NCBI RefSeq assembly: GCF_017220215.1
Contig: NZ_CP071130.1
Location: 434,001 to 498,000, forward strand
From: Caballeronia sp. M1242
GTDB lineage: Bacteria > Pseudomonadota > Gammaproteobacteria > Burkholderiales > Burkholderiaceae
Direction: 5' to 3'
DNA length: 64,000 bases
Part shown: one piece after another, positions 47,210 through 56,520 of the stretch
Numbering within the stretch: position 1 is the first letter of the stretch
How the letters are laid out: the number at the start of each line of letters is the position of its first letter
Made by a program: the position numbers and the translations under genes
Notes under the pieces: generated by a model
What the model was told of the DNA's origin: nothing
Databases searched by the model: none
The model's input: the letters and a program-made list of their open reading frames with translations, nothing else

Positions 47210-47412
47210 CCACACCCGCCCAGCAATCGAAGCGCTGAAACAACGCGTCGTTCCGTCCGATCGACGCCAGCGATGGTATCGAACGGCACAAACAGTGCCA
47301 TGCGCGCGGCTGCGTTGTCCGTCTGACGGAAGACGACGAGCCGCGAATCGCGGTTCATGTCGGTGGCGATGTCGTTCGCGCCGGGCGGCCGCCGCGCGCC
47401 AGAACCGGTCAC
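47167..47412 (-). CDS. Small hypothetical frame coupled to yjbQ (uncertain)
   Basis: An 81-residue frame whose GTG start overlaps the yjbQ stop as GTGA, an arrangement that would allow coupled translation. It includes SRLVVFRQTDNAAARMALFVPFDTIAG, which reads like protein. Against it: the last 43 bases overlap the 3' end of cdh, there is no separate ribosome site and no family is recognised. It could be a remnant. Confidence 0.3.
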   Translation of the reverse strand: MTGSGARRPPGANDIATDMNRDSRLVVFRQTDNAAARMALFVPFDTIAGVDRTERRVVSALRLLGGCGHGLTMTRPASAQV

Positions 47413-47828
47413 TCGCCGATCAGATGCAACACGAGTTCACGGTGATGCGGCGCGGCCCGATGCTCGAACACATAGATGCCCTGCCACGTGCCGAGCACCA
47501 TGCGGCCTGCTTCGACCGGAATCGAAAGCTGAACGGTGGTGAGCGCGGTGCGCAGGTGCGCGGGCATGTCGTCGGGGCCTTCGGCGTCGTGGATATAGCG
47601 GCCGGGCGCTTCCGGCGCGACCGATTCGAAATACCGTTCGAGGTCCGCGCGCACGTCCGGGTCGGCGTTTTCCTGAATCAGCAGCGACGCCGACGTATGA
47701 CGGCAGAACACCGTCAGCAGGCCCGTGCGGATATCCTGCAAGTCGATCCAGCGGTCGATGTCGCGCGTGACTTCGTGCAGGCCGCGCGAGCCGGTTGCGA
47801 GCGTCAGATGGTGGAGTGCCTGTTTCAT
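47409..47828 (-). CDS. yjbQ: YjbQ/UPF0047 family, secondary thiamine-phosphate synthase enzyme
   Basis: A 139-residue protein of the UPF0047 family. Signature FCRHTSASLLIQENADPDVRADLERYF and the C-terminal GTWQGIYVFEHR are intact; the two His and the Glu/Asp residues form a metal-like site. Some members have weak thiamine-phosphate synthase activity, from which the family name derives; the true role is unclear. It is divergent from the 47930 gene. Confidence 0.9.
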   Translation of the reverse strand: MKQALHHLTLATGSRGLHEVTRDIDRWIDLQDIRTGLLTVFCRHTSASLLIQENADPDVRADLERYFESVAPEAPGRYIHDAEGPDDMPAHLRTALTTVQLSIPVEAGRMVLGTWQGIYVFEHRAAPHHRELVLHLIGE

Positions 47829-47929
47829 GTCGTTTTCGGTCCGAGGGAAAGTGCGGATTCCAGTGTAACGGCTGGCTCGCGCGATGATGGTCTATGCTTG
47901 GCGCGTGCCGTTCACACGATCGGACGATC

Positions 47930-48460
47930 ATGCGCAAACCGAAGATCACCGCGCTGCTCGGAGTACTGCTGGCATTGCATGCGTTCGCCGTCCACGCCGA
48001 CGAGACGCTCGCCAATCGCGGCAACGACCCGTTTCTGCACGTATCGAACGCCGTTCCCGATTGCCCCGCGCCGCGCGGCCCGTTCCAAACGGAAGCAGAA
48101 TGGCTCGACGAAGCGCACTATCGCATCGAGCGCGGCAACAGTTGCTGGATCGCGGGCCGCTGCCTTCTGCCGAACAGTTACGACTACGACCGCGAGATCG
48201 CCGAAAGCGTCACGCGCCGTCTGAACGCGCTGAACGCATCGCTTCAATGGCGCGACAAGACGAGTCTGTGGCTCACGCTGCAGCGCCGCTTCGTCTACGT
48301 GGACGGCTGCGTCTCGCCGGACTTCGACCGCACGCGATTCGTGGAGGGCTTGAGCGAGACGGCGGACGTCGAGAAGATCATCGACCGCACGACGGTTCTA
48401 TCGCCTAAGCTGAAAGCGAGACCCTGCGCGACGCCGGCCTCGGCCGGCGATTGGCGATGA
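47930..48460 (+). CDS. Secreted hypothetical protein, possibly BON-like
   Basis: A 176-residue exported protein from ATG 47930, with a signal peptide cleaved about AVHA-D. Four cysteines in the mature part (CPAPRG, SCWIAGRC, VDGC, RPCATP) could form disulfides. The segment DREIAESVTRRLNALNASLQWRDKTSLWLTLQRRFVYVDGCV has the alpha-beta-beta pattern of a BON domain; this is a weak inference. The stop overlaps the nfeD start (ATGA), so the three genes 47930-50612 may be one unit. Confidence 0.65.
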   Translation: MRKPKITALLGVLLALHAFAVHADETLANRGNDPFLHVSNAVPDCPAPRGPFQTEAEWLDEAHYRIERGNSCWIAGRCLLPNSYDYDREIAESVTRRLNALNASLQWRDKTSLWLTLQRRFVYVDGCVSPDFDRTRFVEGLSETADVEKIIDRTTVLSPKLKARPCATPASAGDWR

Positions 48461-49827
48461 TGAGAACGATGCCCGCTGACCGGCTTCTGCCGTTCGTCCG
48501 ACGCCTCTTGTTAGTGCTGGCGTTAGCCGTGTTCCCGCTTCACGCCGAAGCAGCCGTGCCCGTCGTCGTGATTCCGCTGACCGGCGCGGTTGGGCCGGCG
48601 AGCGCCGATTTCGTCGTGCGATCGCTCGCCCGGGCCGCAGACGAGCGCGCGCAACTCGCCGTCCTCCGGATCGACACGCCCGGCGGCCTCGACCTTTCCA
48701 TGCGCGCCATCATTCAGGCGATCCTCGCGTCGCCGGTGCCGGTCGCGGCATATATCGCGCCGAGCGGCGCGCGGGCGGCAAGCGCGGGCACGTATATCGT
48801 GTATGCCGCCCATCTCGCCGCGATGGCGCCCGGCACGAATCTCGGCGCGGCCACGCCGATCCAGCTCGGCGGCGGCGCAGCGGAGCGCGCGGCGTCGGGC
48901 GCGGCAGAGGGGGCATCGACCGAAACGCGCAAGCAGGTTCACGACGCCGCCGCGTATATCCGCGGCCTCGCGCAATTGCGCGGCCGCAACGCGCAGTGGG
49001 CCGAACGCGCGGTGCGCGAGGCCGTCGCGCTCTCGGCCAACGAGGCGCTCGCGCAGAAGGTGATCGACCTCACCGCGACCGACATCCCCGATCTGCTCGC
49101 CAAACTCGACGGCCACCGCGTGCACACGGCGCAGGGCGAGCGCGTGCTGACGACGCGCGAGGCGAGCGTCGTCGCGTTCCAGCCAGACTGGCGCAACCGC
49201 TTTCTCGCGGCGATCACGGACCCGAGCGTCGCGCTCATACTGATGATGATCGGCATGTACGGCCTCTTCTTCGAGTTCGCGAATCCGGGCTACGTGCTGC
49301 CGGGCGTCGCGGGTGCGATTTGCCTGCTCGTCGGCCTGTTCGCGCTGCAATTGCTGCCGGTGAGCTACGTGGGCCTCGGCTTGTTGATGCTGGGCATCGG
49401 CTGTCTTGTCGCGGAGGCGTTCTTGCCGACGTTCGGCACGCTCGGCGTCGGCGGTATCGTCGCGTTCGCCATCGGCGCGCTGATGCTCGTGGATACCGAC
49501 GTGCCCGGCTTCGGCGTTCCGCCCGGACTCGTCGCCGCGCTCGCGCTGTTCTCAGCGGTCTTCGTGTTCGCGGTGTCGGGGCTCGCGTTGAAGGCGCGCA
49601 GGCGGCCCGTCGTCAGCGGCGGCGAGGCCATGCTCGGCAGCATCGGCGTGATGCTGGAGGGCGGCGAGGGCGTCGGCTGGGCGCGCGTGCAGGGCGAACG
49701 CTGGCGCGTGCGGCCGGCATCGCCCGCTGCGTTGCCGGAACAGGGCGCGCGCGTGCGCGTGACCGCGCGCGACGGACTCACGCTGACCGTCGAGCCGTTC
49801 GACGAATCACATCACCATGCAGCTTGA
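48457..49827 (+). CDS. NfeD-family membrane-bound serine protease
   Basis: A 456-residue protein. Signal anchor (1-32), ClpP-like protease domain (about 35-230), four TM helices (about 250-370) and a C-terminal OB-fold NfeD domain (about 385-445). The nucleophile is S109 ([14 protein letters not shown]) and K159 ([13 protein letters not shown]) is the probable general base, as in archaeal PH1510. Such proteases pair with stomatin-like partners, here the next gene. ATG 48457 overlaps the upstream stop. It is the long (NfeD1b) form. Confidence 0.87.
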   Translation: MMRTMPADRLLPFVRRLLLVLALAVFPLHAEAAVPVVVIPLTGAVGPASADFVVRSLARAADERAQLAVLRIDTPGGLDLSMRAIIQAILASPVPVAAYIAPSGARAASAGTYIVYAAHLAAMAPGTNLGAATPIQLGGGAAERAASGAAEGASTETRKQVHDAAAYIRGLAQLRGRNAQWAERAVREAVALSANEALAQKVIDLTATDIPDLLAKLDGHRVHTAQGERVLTTREASVVAFQPDWRNRFLAAITDPSVALILMMIGMYGLFFEFANPGYVLPGVAGAICLLVGLFALQLLPVSYVGLGLLMLGIGCLVAEAFLPTFGTLGVGGIVAFAIGALMLVDTDVPGFGVPPGLVAALALFSAVFVFAVSGLALKARRRPVVSGGEAMLGSIGVMLEGGEGVGWARVQGERWRVRPASPAALPEQGARVRVTARDGLTLTVEPFDESHHHAA

Positions 49828-49841
49828 ACGAGGCTAAAAAC

Positions 49842-50612
49842 ATGGGGCTGACTTTCGGTTTTGGCGGCATCGTCCTCGCGCTCGTCATTTTTCTGCTGGC
49901 ATCGGCGGTGCGCATTTTTCGCGAGTACGAGCGCGGCGTCGTGTTCATGCTCGGGCGCTTCTGGAAGGTGAAAGGGCCGGGGCTCGTGCTCATCATTCCG
50001 GTCGTGCAGCAGGTCGTGCGCATGGACCTGCGCACGGTCGTGTTCGACGTGCCGCCGCAGGACGTCATCACGCGCGACAACGTCTCGGTGAAGGTGAACG
50101 CGGTCGTCTACTTTCGCGTGGTCGATCCGGAGAAAGCCGTGATTCAGGTCGCGCGTTACTTCGACGCGACGAGCCAGCTCTCGCAGACGACGCTGCGCGC
50201 GATTCTCGGCAAGCACGAGCTCGACGAACTGCTGTCCGAGCGCGAGCGCCTGAACAGCGACATCCAGCGCGTGCTCGACGCGCAGACGGACGTGTGGGGC
50301 ATCAAGGTGTCGAACGTCGAGATCAAGGACGTCGATATCAACGAGACGATGATTCGCGCGATCGCCCGTCAGGCCGAAGCCGAGCGCGAGCGTCGCGCGA
50401 AGATCATTCATGCGGAAGGCGAATTGCAGGCATCGGAGAAGCTGTTGCAGGCCGCGCAGATGCTCGCCCAGGCGCCGCAGGCGATGCAACTGCGCTATCT
50501 ACAAACGCTGACCACGATCGCCGGCGACAAGAATTCGACGATCGTGTTTCCGGTCCCGGTCGATCTGGTCAGCGCGGTGATCGACCGGTTCGCGAAGTCC
50601 TCGAACCCTTAG
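49842..50612 (+). CDS. Slipin (stomatin/SPFH family) protein
   Basis: A 256-residue SPFH protein: N-terminal membrane helix (residues 8-27), then [42 protein letters not shown] and the SPFH core, with a coiled-coil helix [24 protein letters not shown] and the C-terminal region. It forms oligomers at the membrane and is the usual substrate or partner of NfeD protease. It starts 14 bases after nfeD. Convergent with the AhpD-like gene, overlapping it by 4 bases at the stop codons. Confidence 0.92.
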   Translation: MGLTFGFGGIVLALVIFLLASAVRIFREYERGVVFMLGRFWKVKGPGLVLIIPVVQQVVRMDLRTVVFDVPPQDVITRDNVSVKVNAVVYFRVVDPEKAVIQVARYFDATSQLSQTTLRAILGKHELDELLSERERLNSDIQRVLDAQTDVWGIKVSNVEIKDVDINETMIRAIARQAEAERERRAKIIHAEGELQASEKLLQAAQMLAQAPQAMQLRYLQTLTTIAGDKNSTIVFPVPVDLVSAVIDRFAKSSNP

Positions 50613-51145
50613 ACGAGCGCGGGAAAGTCGAGCGTCGTGTCGTTCACGCGGTTGACGAGGTTCGTGAAGTTGATGACGCTCATCGCGAACAGCGCGTCGA
50701 TGACTTGCGCCTCGCTATAGCCTGCTTCCCGCACATCGGCGAGCACGCGGGCGTCCACCGTGCCGCGCGAATCCGCCACGTGCCGCACGAAGCGCACGAG
50801 GGCATCGCGCTTCGCATTGCCGGTCGCGTCGCCCGCGCGGATCTGCTGCGTTTCGTCTTGCGTGAGTCCGACCATCTTGCCGACGACCGTATGCGCAGCG
50901 GCACAGTAATCGCAACCCGCCAGTTCGCTGACGGCGAGTTTGATGGCTTCGGCATCGGCCTTGTCGAGACTGCTCTTCGCGAGCACGGCATCGTTTGATA
51001 AGGCCGCGCCGAGCGCCGCCGGGCTGTGCGTGCCGATGGTCGCATACGCGTTCGGCACGCGGCCCGCGGCCTTCTTGATGGCGCTGAAGAGTTCCGCGGT
51101 CTTGCCGGTGGCTTCGTTGACGTTGACTTGAGAAAGACGTGACAT
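50609..51145 (-). CDS. AhpD-like carboxymuconolactone decarboxylase family protein
   Basis: A 178-residue alkylhydroperoxidase-like protein. E74-L-A-G-C78-D-Y-C81-A-A-A-H85 reproduces the E-x3-C-x2-C-x3-H redox centre of AhpD, and the all-helical sequence fits the CMD fold. It probably acts as a peroxidase or disulfide reductase rather than a decarboxylase. Monocistronic. Confidence 0.88.
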   Translation of the reverse strand: MSRLSQVNVNEATGKTAELFSAIKKAAGRVPNAYATIGTHSPAALGAALSNDAVLAKSSLDKADAEAIKLAVSELAGCDYCAAAHTVVGKMVGLTQDETQQIRAGDATGNAKRDALVRFVRHVADSRGTVDARVLADVREAGYSEAQVIDALFAMSVINFTNLVNRVNDTTLDFPALV

Positions 51146-51259
51146 GGTGTGCTCCGGTTCGTTGGTGAGCCATCTGAATGGCGTGAGTCAACTGTAGGCC
51201 GGAGCAGGGTTGCCGTGAATGCGCGCGCGTCTCAAGGAAACGCGCGATCGTCTCATCTT

Positions 51260-52588
51260 CTATTGCACGGTCTCGAGCACGTTTCTCACCGTCGTGAAGA
51301 TGCGCTCGATCTGATCGTCTTCGATGATGAGCGGCGGCGAGAACGCGAGCGTATCGCCGGTATAGCGCACGAGCACGCCTGCCTCGAAGCACTTGACGAA
51401 CGCTTCGTAGGCGCGCGCGCCGGGCGCGCCGTCGCGCGGTTCGAGTTCGATGCCCGCGACGAGCCCGAGATTGCGAATGTCCTTGACGTGCGGCGCGTCG
51501 CGCAGCGCGTGCGCCGCGCTTTCGAACGCCGGAGACTTCGATGCCGCGCGGTCGAACAGCTTGTCGCGCACATAGAGGTCGAGCGTCGCGATGGCCGCGG
51601 CAGTCGCGGCCGGATGCGCCGAGTACGTGTAGCCGTGAAAAAGTTCGATGGCGTTTGCCGCGCCCGCATCGATGATCGTGTCGTGCACCTTGCGCTGCGC
51701 CGCGACCGCGCCCATCGGAATGGACGCGTTGTTGATCGCCTTGGCCATGGTGATGAGGTCGGGCGTCACGCCGAAGAATTCGCTCGCCGTCGCCTTGCCG
51801 AGACGCCCGAAGCCGGTGATGACCTCATCGAAAATCAGCAAAATGCCGTGTTTCGTGCAGATTTCGCGCAGCTTCTGCAAGTAGCCTTGCGGCGGAATCA
51901 GCACGCCGGTGGAGCCTGCTACCGGTTCGACGATGACGGCCGCGATCGTCGACGCATCGTGCAGCGCGACGATGCGCTCCAGTTCGTCCGCGAGATGCGC
52001 GCCCCACGCCGGCTGGCCCTTCGAGAACGCGTTGTGCGCGAGATCGTGCGTATGCGGCAGATGATCGACCGAGGGCAGCAGCGCGCCCGAGAACGTCTTG
52101 CGGTTCGGCGCGATGCCGCCCACCGAAATGCCGCCGAAGCCCACGCCGTGATAGCCGCGCTCGCGCCCGATCAGCCGCGTGCGCTGGCCTTCGCCGCGCG
52201 CGCGATGGTAGGCGATGGCGATCTTGAGCGCCGTGTCGACCGACTCCGAGCCCGAGTTCGTGAAGAAGATGCGGTCGAGGCCGTCGGGCATCAGTTCGGC
52301 CACTTTCGTTGCGGCTTCGAACGCGAGCGGGTGCGCCATCTGGAACGTCGGCGCGAAATCCAGCGTGCCGAGCGCCTTCTGCACCGCCTCGACGATTTCC
52401 TCGCGGCAATGACCGGCGTTCACGCACCACAGCCCCGCGCAGGCGTCGAGCACGTCGCGGCCATCCGTCGACCGGTAGTACATGCCTTTGGCGCTTTCCA
52501 GAAGCCGCGGCGCGGCCTTGAACTGGCGATTCGCGGTGAAGGGCATCCAGAAAGACGACAGGTCGTCGATGACGGGGCGGGCGTTCAT
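51260..52588 (-). CDS. Class III omega-amino acid:pyruvate aminotransferase
   Basis: A 442-residue PLP enzyme closest in pattern to beta-alanine:pyruvate aminotransferase. SSFWMPFTANRQFKAAPRLL at the start is characteristic; SGSESVDTALK is the phosphate loop, D254 (LIFDEVITGFGR) holds the pyridine nitrogen and K283 (TMAKAINN) forms the Schiff base. AGGAGAG lies upstream of ATG 52588. It is divergent from a MocR regulator, its probable activator. The product (malonate semialdehyde or another omega-aldehyde) would need an aldehyde dehydrogenase not seen nearby. Confidence 0.9.
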   Translation of the reverse strand: MNARPVIDDLSSFWMPFTANRQFKAAPRLLESAKGMYYRSTDGRDVLDACAGLWCVNAGHCREEIVEAVQKALGTLDFAPTFQMAHPLAFEAATKVAELMPDGLDRIFFTNSGSESVDTALKIAIAYHRARGEGQRTRLIGRERGYHGVGFGGISVGGIAPNRKTFSGALLPSVDHLPHTHDLAHNAFSKGQPAWGAHLADELERIVALHDASTIAAVIVEPVAGSTGVLIPPQGYLQKLREICTKHGILLIFDEVITGFGRLGKATASEFFGVTPDLITMAKAINNASIPMGAVAAQRKVHDTIIDAGAANAIELFHGYTYSAHPAATAAAIATLDLYVRDKLFDRAASKSPAFESAAHALRDAPHVKDIRNLGLVAGIELEPRDGAPGARAYEAFVKCFEAGVLVRYTGDTLAFSPPLIIEDDQIERIFTTVRNVLETVQ

Positions 52589-52648
52589 GGCTAGGACTCT
52601 CCTCGAAAGAACGGTCACTGTATGTCGACGCAATTTTGCGCGGCATAG

Positions 52649-52708
52649 ACAGTTGCTTCACCGCGCTGCCAACTGTGCTGGCAAAATGGGGTGAACTGTG
52701 CTGGCAAA
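52649..52708. promoter_or_regulatory. Direct repeats between aminotransferase and MocR genes
   Basis: AACTGTGCTGGCAAA occurs twice, at 52671-52685 and 52694-52708, 23 bases start to start (two helical turns), just before the MocR start at 52727. An inverted partial copy, ACAGTTG, is at 52649-52655. Direct repeats two turns apart are the known operator style of MocR/GabR/PdxR regulators. Confidence 0.65.
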
Positions 52709-52726
52709 CCTTGGCCGATTGAACCG

Positions 52727-54133
52727 ATGATCGAACTCAACCTGGAACGCGGCTCGCGGCAGGCGCCGACGCTCGTCGAGCAACTCGTGCGCGCGTTCAC
52801 ATCCGCCATCGAGTCGGACGCGTTGCGCGCGGGCGCGCTGTTGCCTTCGGTGCGGCGTCTGGCCGAAAGCGAGCGTCTGAGCACGTTCACCGTGACCGAA
52901 GCGTACGGCAGGCTCGTGTCGATGGGCCTCGTCACCGCGCGGCGCGGCTCGGGGTATCGCGTGGCCGTGCGCGGGCCGCGCGCGCGGGCCCGCTCGGTCG
53001 AATGGCAGCCGCCGAGCCTCACGGCGACATGGCTGCTGTCCGATGTCTTCGCGGACCATTCGGTGCCGATCAAATCCGGCTGCGGCTGGCTGCCGAACGA
53101 ATGGGTCAACGAAAGCGGGCTGCACCACGCGTTGCGCGCGGTGAGCCGCGTGCCGGCCGCGCGCATCGCGGATTACGGGCATCCGTACGGCTTCGCGCCC
53201 CTGCGCGAGCGCATTGCCGAGCAACTGGACCGTCACGGCTTGCCGGTCGATGCCGCATCCAATGTGCTCTTGACGAGCGGCGCGACGCAGGCGCTCGACC
53301 TGATCGTGCGCACCTTGCTGCGTCCGGGCGATGCCGTGGTCGTCGAAGATCCCGGCTACTGCAATCTGCTGCAGATTCTCAGGCTCGCCGGCCTGAACGT
53401 GCATGGCGTGCCGCGCACGGTCGCGGGCATCGACACGGACGTGTTCGAGCGCATCGTGACGGAGCATCGTCCGAAGGCCGTCTTTCTCAACACGACGCTG
53501 CAGAACCCGACCGGCGCGACATTCAGCATGGCGTCGGCGTTCCGCCTGATGCAGATCGCCGAGCGGCATGGCCTGTGGGTCGTGGAAGACGATGTGAACC
53601 GCGAACTCGCGCCGCCCGGCGCGCCGTTGCTCGCGGCGCTGGAAGGTCTGAGCCGCGTCGTGTATGTCGGCGGCTTTGCCAAGACCATTACGCCGTCGCT
53701 GCGCTGTGGCTATGTCGTCGCCGAGCGCGACGTGCTGCGCGAACTGGCGCGCACCAAAATGGCGGTGGGACTCACGTCGTCGGAGGCGACGGAGCGCATC
53801 GTCGAGAAGGTGCTGACCGAAGGGCGCTATGCGCGGCACGTCGAATTCGTGATCGACAAGCTGAAGGACGCGCATGCGGTCGTCGAGCAGCGCATGGATG
53901 CGCTCGGCGCGACACTGTTCCGCCGTCCGCGCGCGGGTCTTTTCGTATGGGCGGAGTTGCCGATCGATCCATCGCATGCGAGCGATGTCGCGACGCGCGC
54001 GCTCGAACATGGCATCTGGCTCGCGCCGGGGTCGTATTTCCGGCCGGGCGATGCGCCGAGCGCGTGGTTTCGCTTCAACGTGCCGTATTCGCTCGACGAC
54101 GCGCTGTGGACTTTTCTCGGCAAGTCGCTTTGA
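52727..54133 (+). CDS. MocR/GabR-family PLP-dependent regulator
   Basis: A 468-residue fusion of a GntR winged helix (about residues 15-80: LVEQLVRAFTSAIESDALRAGALLPSVRRLAE) and a fold-type I aminotransferase domain (about 105-465). The PLP Lys is K319 (GGFAKTITPSLRCGY), with NPTGA and EDPGYCN conserved. These proteins bind PLP and sense amines but do not transaminate appreciably. ATG 52727 is chosen over GTG 52691 because the upstream start would run through the direct repeats. Divergent control of the aminotransferase gene is inferred. Confidence 0.87.
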   Translation: MIELNLERGSRQAPTLVEQLVRAFTSAIESDALRAGALLPSVRRLAESERLSTFTVTEAYGRLVSMGLVTARRGSGYRVAVRGPRARARSVEWQPPSLTATWLLSDVFADHSVPIKSGCGWLPNEWVNESGLHHALRAVSRVPAARIADYGHPYGFAPLRERIAEQLDRHGLPVDAASNVLLTSGATQALDLIVRTLLRPGDAVVVEDPGYCNLLQILRLAGLNVHGVPRTVAGIDTDVFERIVTEHRPKAVFLNTTLQNPTGATFSMASAFRLMQIAERHGLWVVEDDVNRELAPPGAPLLAALEGLSRVVYVGGFAKTITPSLRCGYVVAERDVLRELARTKMAVGLTSSEATERIVEKVLTEGRYARHVEFVIDKLKDAHAVVEQRMDALGATLFRRPRAGLFVWAELPIDPSHASDVATRALEHGIWLAPGSYFRPGDAPSAWFRFNVPYSLDDALWTFLGKSL

Positions 54134-54136
54134 CCG

Positions 54137-54445
54137 CTAGGCAGCGGCGCGCGGACTCGCGCTCAGGCGATGCAGATGCGTGCGCGGCCGCGCTGCGCTC
54201 TTGCGATTACGCGATGCCGCGAGGTGCGCCTGCAAGCGCTCGCACACGTCTTTTCTGCGCACCGGATTGAGCGGATCGCACAGACGAATGGTGAGCGTGG
54301 CGGCTCGTGCATGCAGCGGCACGAGCGTGTCGGGCTCCGGCGCTTCCCAGAGCACGACGGTATGCGTGCCGTCCGATACTTGCACGATCTGAAAGTGCTC
54401 GAGATCAACTTTGCCGAGCTCGTGAGGTTCGATCGAATGATGCAT
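54137..54445 (-). CDS. Small conserved hypothetical protein
   Basis: A 102-residue soluble protein starting at ATG 54445 after GGGGG. HELGKVDLEHFQIVQVSDGTHTVVLWEAPEPDTLVP and ARAATLTIRLCDPLNP give a strand-rich pattern, followed by a basic tail (Arg/Lys-rich, residues 75-102). No family recognised. The much longer frame upstream overlaps the binding-protein gene and is not supported. Confidence 0.6.
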   Translation of the reverse strand: MHHSIEPHELGKVDLEHFQIVQVSDGTHTVVLWEAPEPDTLVPLHARAATLTIRLCDPLNPVRRKDVCERLQAHLAASRNRKSAARPRTHLHRLSASPRAAA

Positions 54446-54645
54446 GATGCCCCCGAAAACAGTCTCTCTGTGCATTGCCGGGCACGCAAACACTATGCCG
54501 ATGCTTCGACCACGCAGCATCCCTGCGTGCCAGCGGGGCGACGTGTAATTTTCAGCATGACGTGCGTGAAAAAAAGCCATCGGCGCGCCAACGCATGTGT
54601 TGGCGCGAGCCCTACAGCGCGCTCGCGCCGTCTTCTTTCCTATGC

Positions 54646-55425
54646 TTATTCGCCGTAGATATCGAAGTCGAAGTACTTTTGCTCGATGCGTTTGTACGTG
54701 CCGTCCTTGATCATCGCAGCAATTGCGCCGTCGAGCTTCTCTTTCAGATCGGTGTCCTCCTTGCGAAGACCGATCGCGGTGCCGGGGCCGAAGATCGCGC
54801 TGTCCTCGAGAGCCGGGCCGGCGAAAGCGAACGGCTTGCCGCGCGGCGTGTCGAGAAAGCCGCGTTCGGCCTGCACCGCGTTTTGCAGCGATGCGTCGAG
54901 ACGTCCGGCGAGCAGGTCGGCATAGACCTGATCCTGATCTGCATACGATACGACCGTCACGCCTTTGGCGCCCCAATGCGCCTTCGCGTAGCTCTCCTGC
55001 ATCGACCCTTGTTCGACGCCGACCGATTTGCCCGCGAGCGATTCCGCCGTCGGCTGAATCTTCGAGTCGCGCTTCGCGACGAGTCGCGTCGGCACATGGA
55101 AGAGCTTGCTGGAGAACGCGATCTGCTTGACGCGCGCCGGCGTCATCGACATGGTGGACAGCACGCCGTCGAACTTGCGCGCCTTGAGGCCGGGAATCAT
55201 GCCGTCGAAGGCGTTCTCGACCCATACGCACTTTGCGTCGAGACGGCGGCACAGTTCGTTGCCGACATCGATATCGAAGCCGACGAGCTGGCCGTCCGGT
55301 GCTTTGGATTCGAAGGGCGGATAACTGGCATCGACGCCGAACCGGATCGTGGACCAGTCTTTCGCATGGGCGCCGATAGACACGGCCAGCATGGAACTCA
55401 ACAACACCGTCAACAGCGTCTTCAC
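54646..55425 (-). CDS. Amino acid ABC transporter substrate-binding protein (Lys/Arg/Orn/His type)
   Basis: A 259-residue periplasmic protein: signal peptide ending GAHAK, then IRFGVDASYPPFESK...LVGFDIDVGNELCRRL and LSTMSMTPARVKQIAFS, the hallmarks of SBP_bac_3 basic-amino-acid binding proteins; the closing segment DGTYKRIEQKYFDFDIYG is also typical of ArtJ/HisJ. The D-x-D and R residues that hold the alpha-amino and carboxyl groups are present. No permease or ATPase is adjacent, so it must use a transporter encoded elsewhere. Confidence 0.88.
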   Translation of the reverse strand: MKTLLTVLLSSMLAVSIGAHAKDWSTIRFGVDASYPPFESKAPDGQLVGFDIDVGNELCRRLDAKCVWVENAFDGMIPGLKARKFDGVLSTMSMTPARVKQIAFSSKLFHVPTRLVAKRDSKIQPTAESLAGKSVGVEQGSMQESYAKAHWGAKGVTVVSYADQDQVYADLLAGRLDASLQNAVQAERGFLDTPRGKPFAFAGPALEDSAIFGPGTAIGLRKEDTDLKEKLDGAIAAMIKDGTYKRIEQKYFDFDIYGE

Positions 55426-55502
55426 GTTCGTCTCTTCCTAGCGATAAGTTTGAATAGTTCTCGGACTGCCGCCGAAGATTATAGAGGCGTTAAGCAGGCG
55501 CT

Positions 55503-55532
55503 AAAAAAATGGCCGCGAAATTCGCGGCCATT
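55503..55532 (-). terminator. Terminator after the hsp20 pair
   Basis: TTCGCGGCCATT (55521-55532) pairs with AATGGCCGCGAA (55508-55519) over 12 bases; read on the minus strand it is followed by a run of seven T. It lies 35 bases after the second Hsp20 stop codon. Confidence 0.85.
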
Positions 55533-55566
55533 CGGCTAAGGCATTGCGTTGCTGCAGAAGGTTCTC

Positions 55567-55971
55567 TTAGCTCGCGCGCACTTCGATGCGACGCGGACGC
55601 GCTTCTTCACGGCGCGGAATGGTGAGCTTGAGCACGCCGTTCGTCAGGTTCGCGTCGATCTTCGTGGTGTCGAAGTCGTCGCTGACGGTGAAGGCGCGGG
55701 CGAAGCGCGGCGCGCGCACTTCAGCGTGATGCACGCGCAAGCCGGCTTGCGCGGTGACCACCGCTTCGGCTTCGATATAGAGCCGCGCGTCATGCACTTT
55801 CACGTCCAGCTTTTCGCGCGGCACGCCGGGCAGGTCGGCCCACAGCGTGATGCCGTGGCTGTCTTCGACGATATCGACCGCGGGCGTGATGCTCGCGCGG
55901 CGCGCATTGTCTTCGTTCTTGCGCGTCACGTCGCCTTCGTTGCGCTGCGCCAGTTGAGTGGTGTCGTTCAT
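55567..55971 (-). CDS. Hsp20 small heat-shock protein (second of pair)
   Basis: A 134-residue alpha-crystallin family chaperone. Charged N-terminal arm, alpha-crystallin domain (about 30-115) with GITLWADLPGVPREKLDVKV and the conserved ANLTNGVLKLTIPR, and a short C-terminal tail. The C-terminal I-x-I anchor may be RRIEV. Binds unfolding proteins to keep them refoldable. Only 21 bases separate it from the upstream Hsp20. Confidence 0.9.
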   Translation of the reverse strand: MNDTTQLAQRNEGDVTRKNEDNARRASITPAVDIVEDSHGITLWADLPGVPREKLDVKVHDARLYIEAEAVVTAQAGLRVHHAEVRAPRFARAFTVSDDFDTTKIDANLTNGVLKLTIPRREEARPRRIEVRAS

Positions 55972-55992
55972 CGTGAGCTCCCGAATGCTGAT

Positions 55993-56427
55993 TTACTGAA
56001 TGGTGATGGCGCGGGGCTTGGACGCTTCGCGCTTGCCGACCGTGATGGACAGCGTGCCGTTTTCATAGCGCGCCTGCACCTTGTCGATGTCCGCGTTCTG
56101 CGGCAGTTCGATCACGCGGCGGAAGCTGCCGGTAAAGCGCTCTTTCGCATAAGTGCGCGCGCCTTCGGTCAGCGTTTCTGCCTTGCGCTCGCCGCTGATC
56201 GTGAGCGTGCCTTTGTCCACGGTCACATCGAGCGATGCGGGATCCACGCCCGGCGCGAACGCGACGATCTCGACCGCCTCGTCCGTGCTGCCGATATTCA
56301 ATTGCGGAAAGACATCCGCGCGGCTGTTCCGGATGCTCGATGGCAGGTTGCCGAACAGCGTCGACATTTGCCGCTGCATGCGATCCAGCTCCGCGAACAC
56401 GTCGCCGCCAAAGTAGAAGTCACTCAT
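55993..56427 (-). CDS. Hsp20 small heat-shock protein (first of pair)
   Basis: A 144-residue alpha-crystallin protein. N-terminal arm with MQRQMSTLFG, domain with EIVAFAPGVDPASLDVTVDKGTLTISGER and ARYENGTLSITVGKRE, and a C-terminal PRAITIQ carrying the I-x-I anchor. It differs enough from its neighbour to suggest a hetero-oligomer. The 5' leader of about 95 bases on the minus strand could form structure; no ROSE or 4U thermometer was recognised. Confidence 0.9.
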   Translation of the reverse strand: MSDFYFGGDVFAELDRMQRQMSTLFGNLPSSIRNSRADVFPQLNIGSTDEAVEIVAFAPGVDPASLDVTVDKGTLTISGERKAETLTEGARTYAKERFTGSFRRVIELPQNADIDKVQARYENGTLSITVGKREASKPRAITIQ

Positions 56428-56520
56428 GATCCAGTCTCCGAGAATGCGGCCGCATGAAGGCCGGCACAGTGCGTTGATCCTTGTGGGCAGGGCGTTCGAG
56501 CGTCGCTGCCCTCGGATCGA

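Noticed and set aside
54446..55252. Long minus-strand extension of the 54137 gene
   Set aside because: It runs antisense-frame through the amino-acid binding-protein gene; the ATG at 54445 with its own ribosome site explains the real protein.
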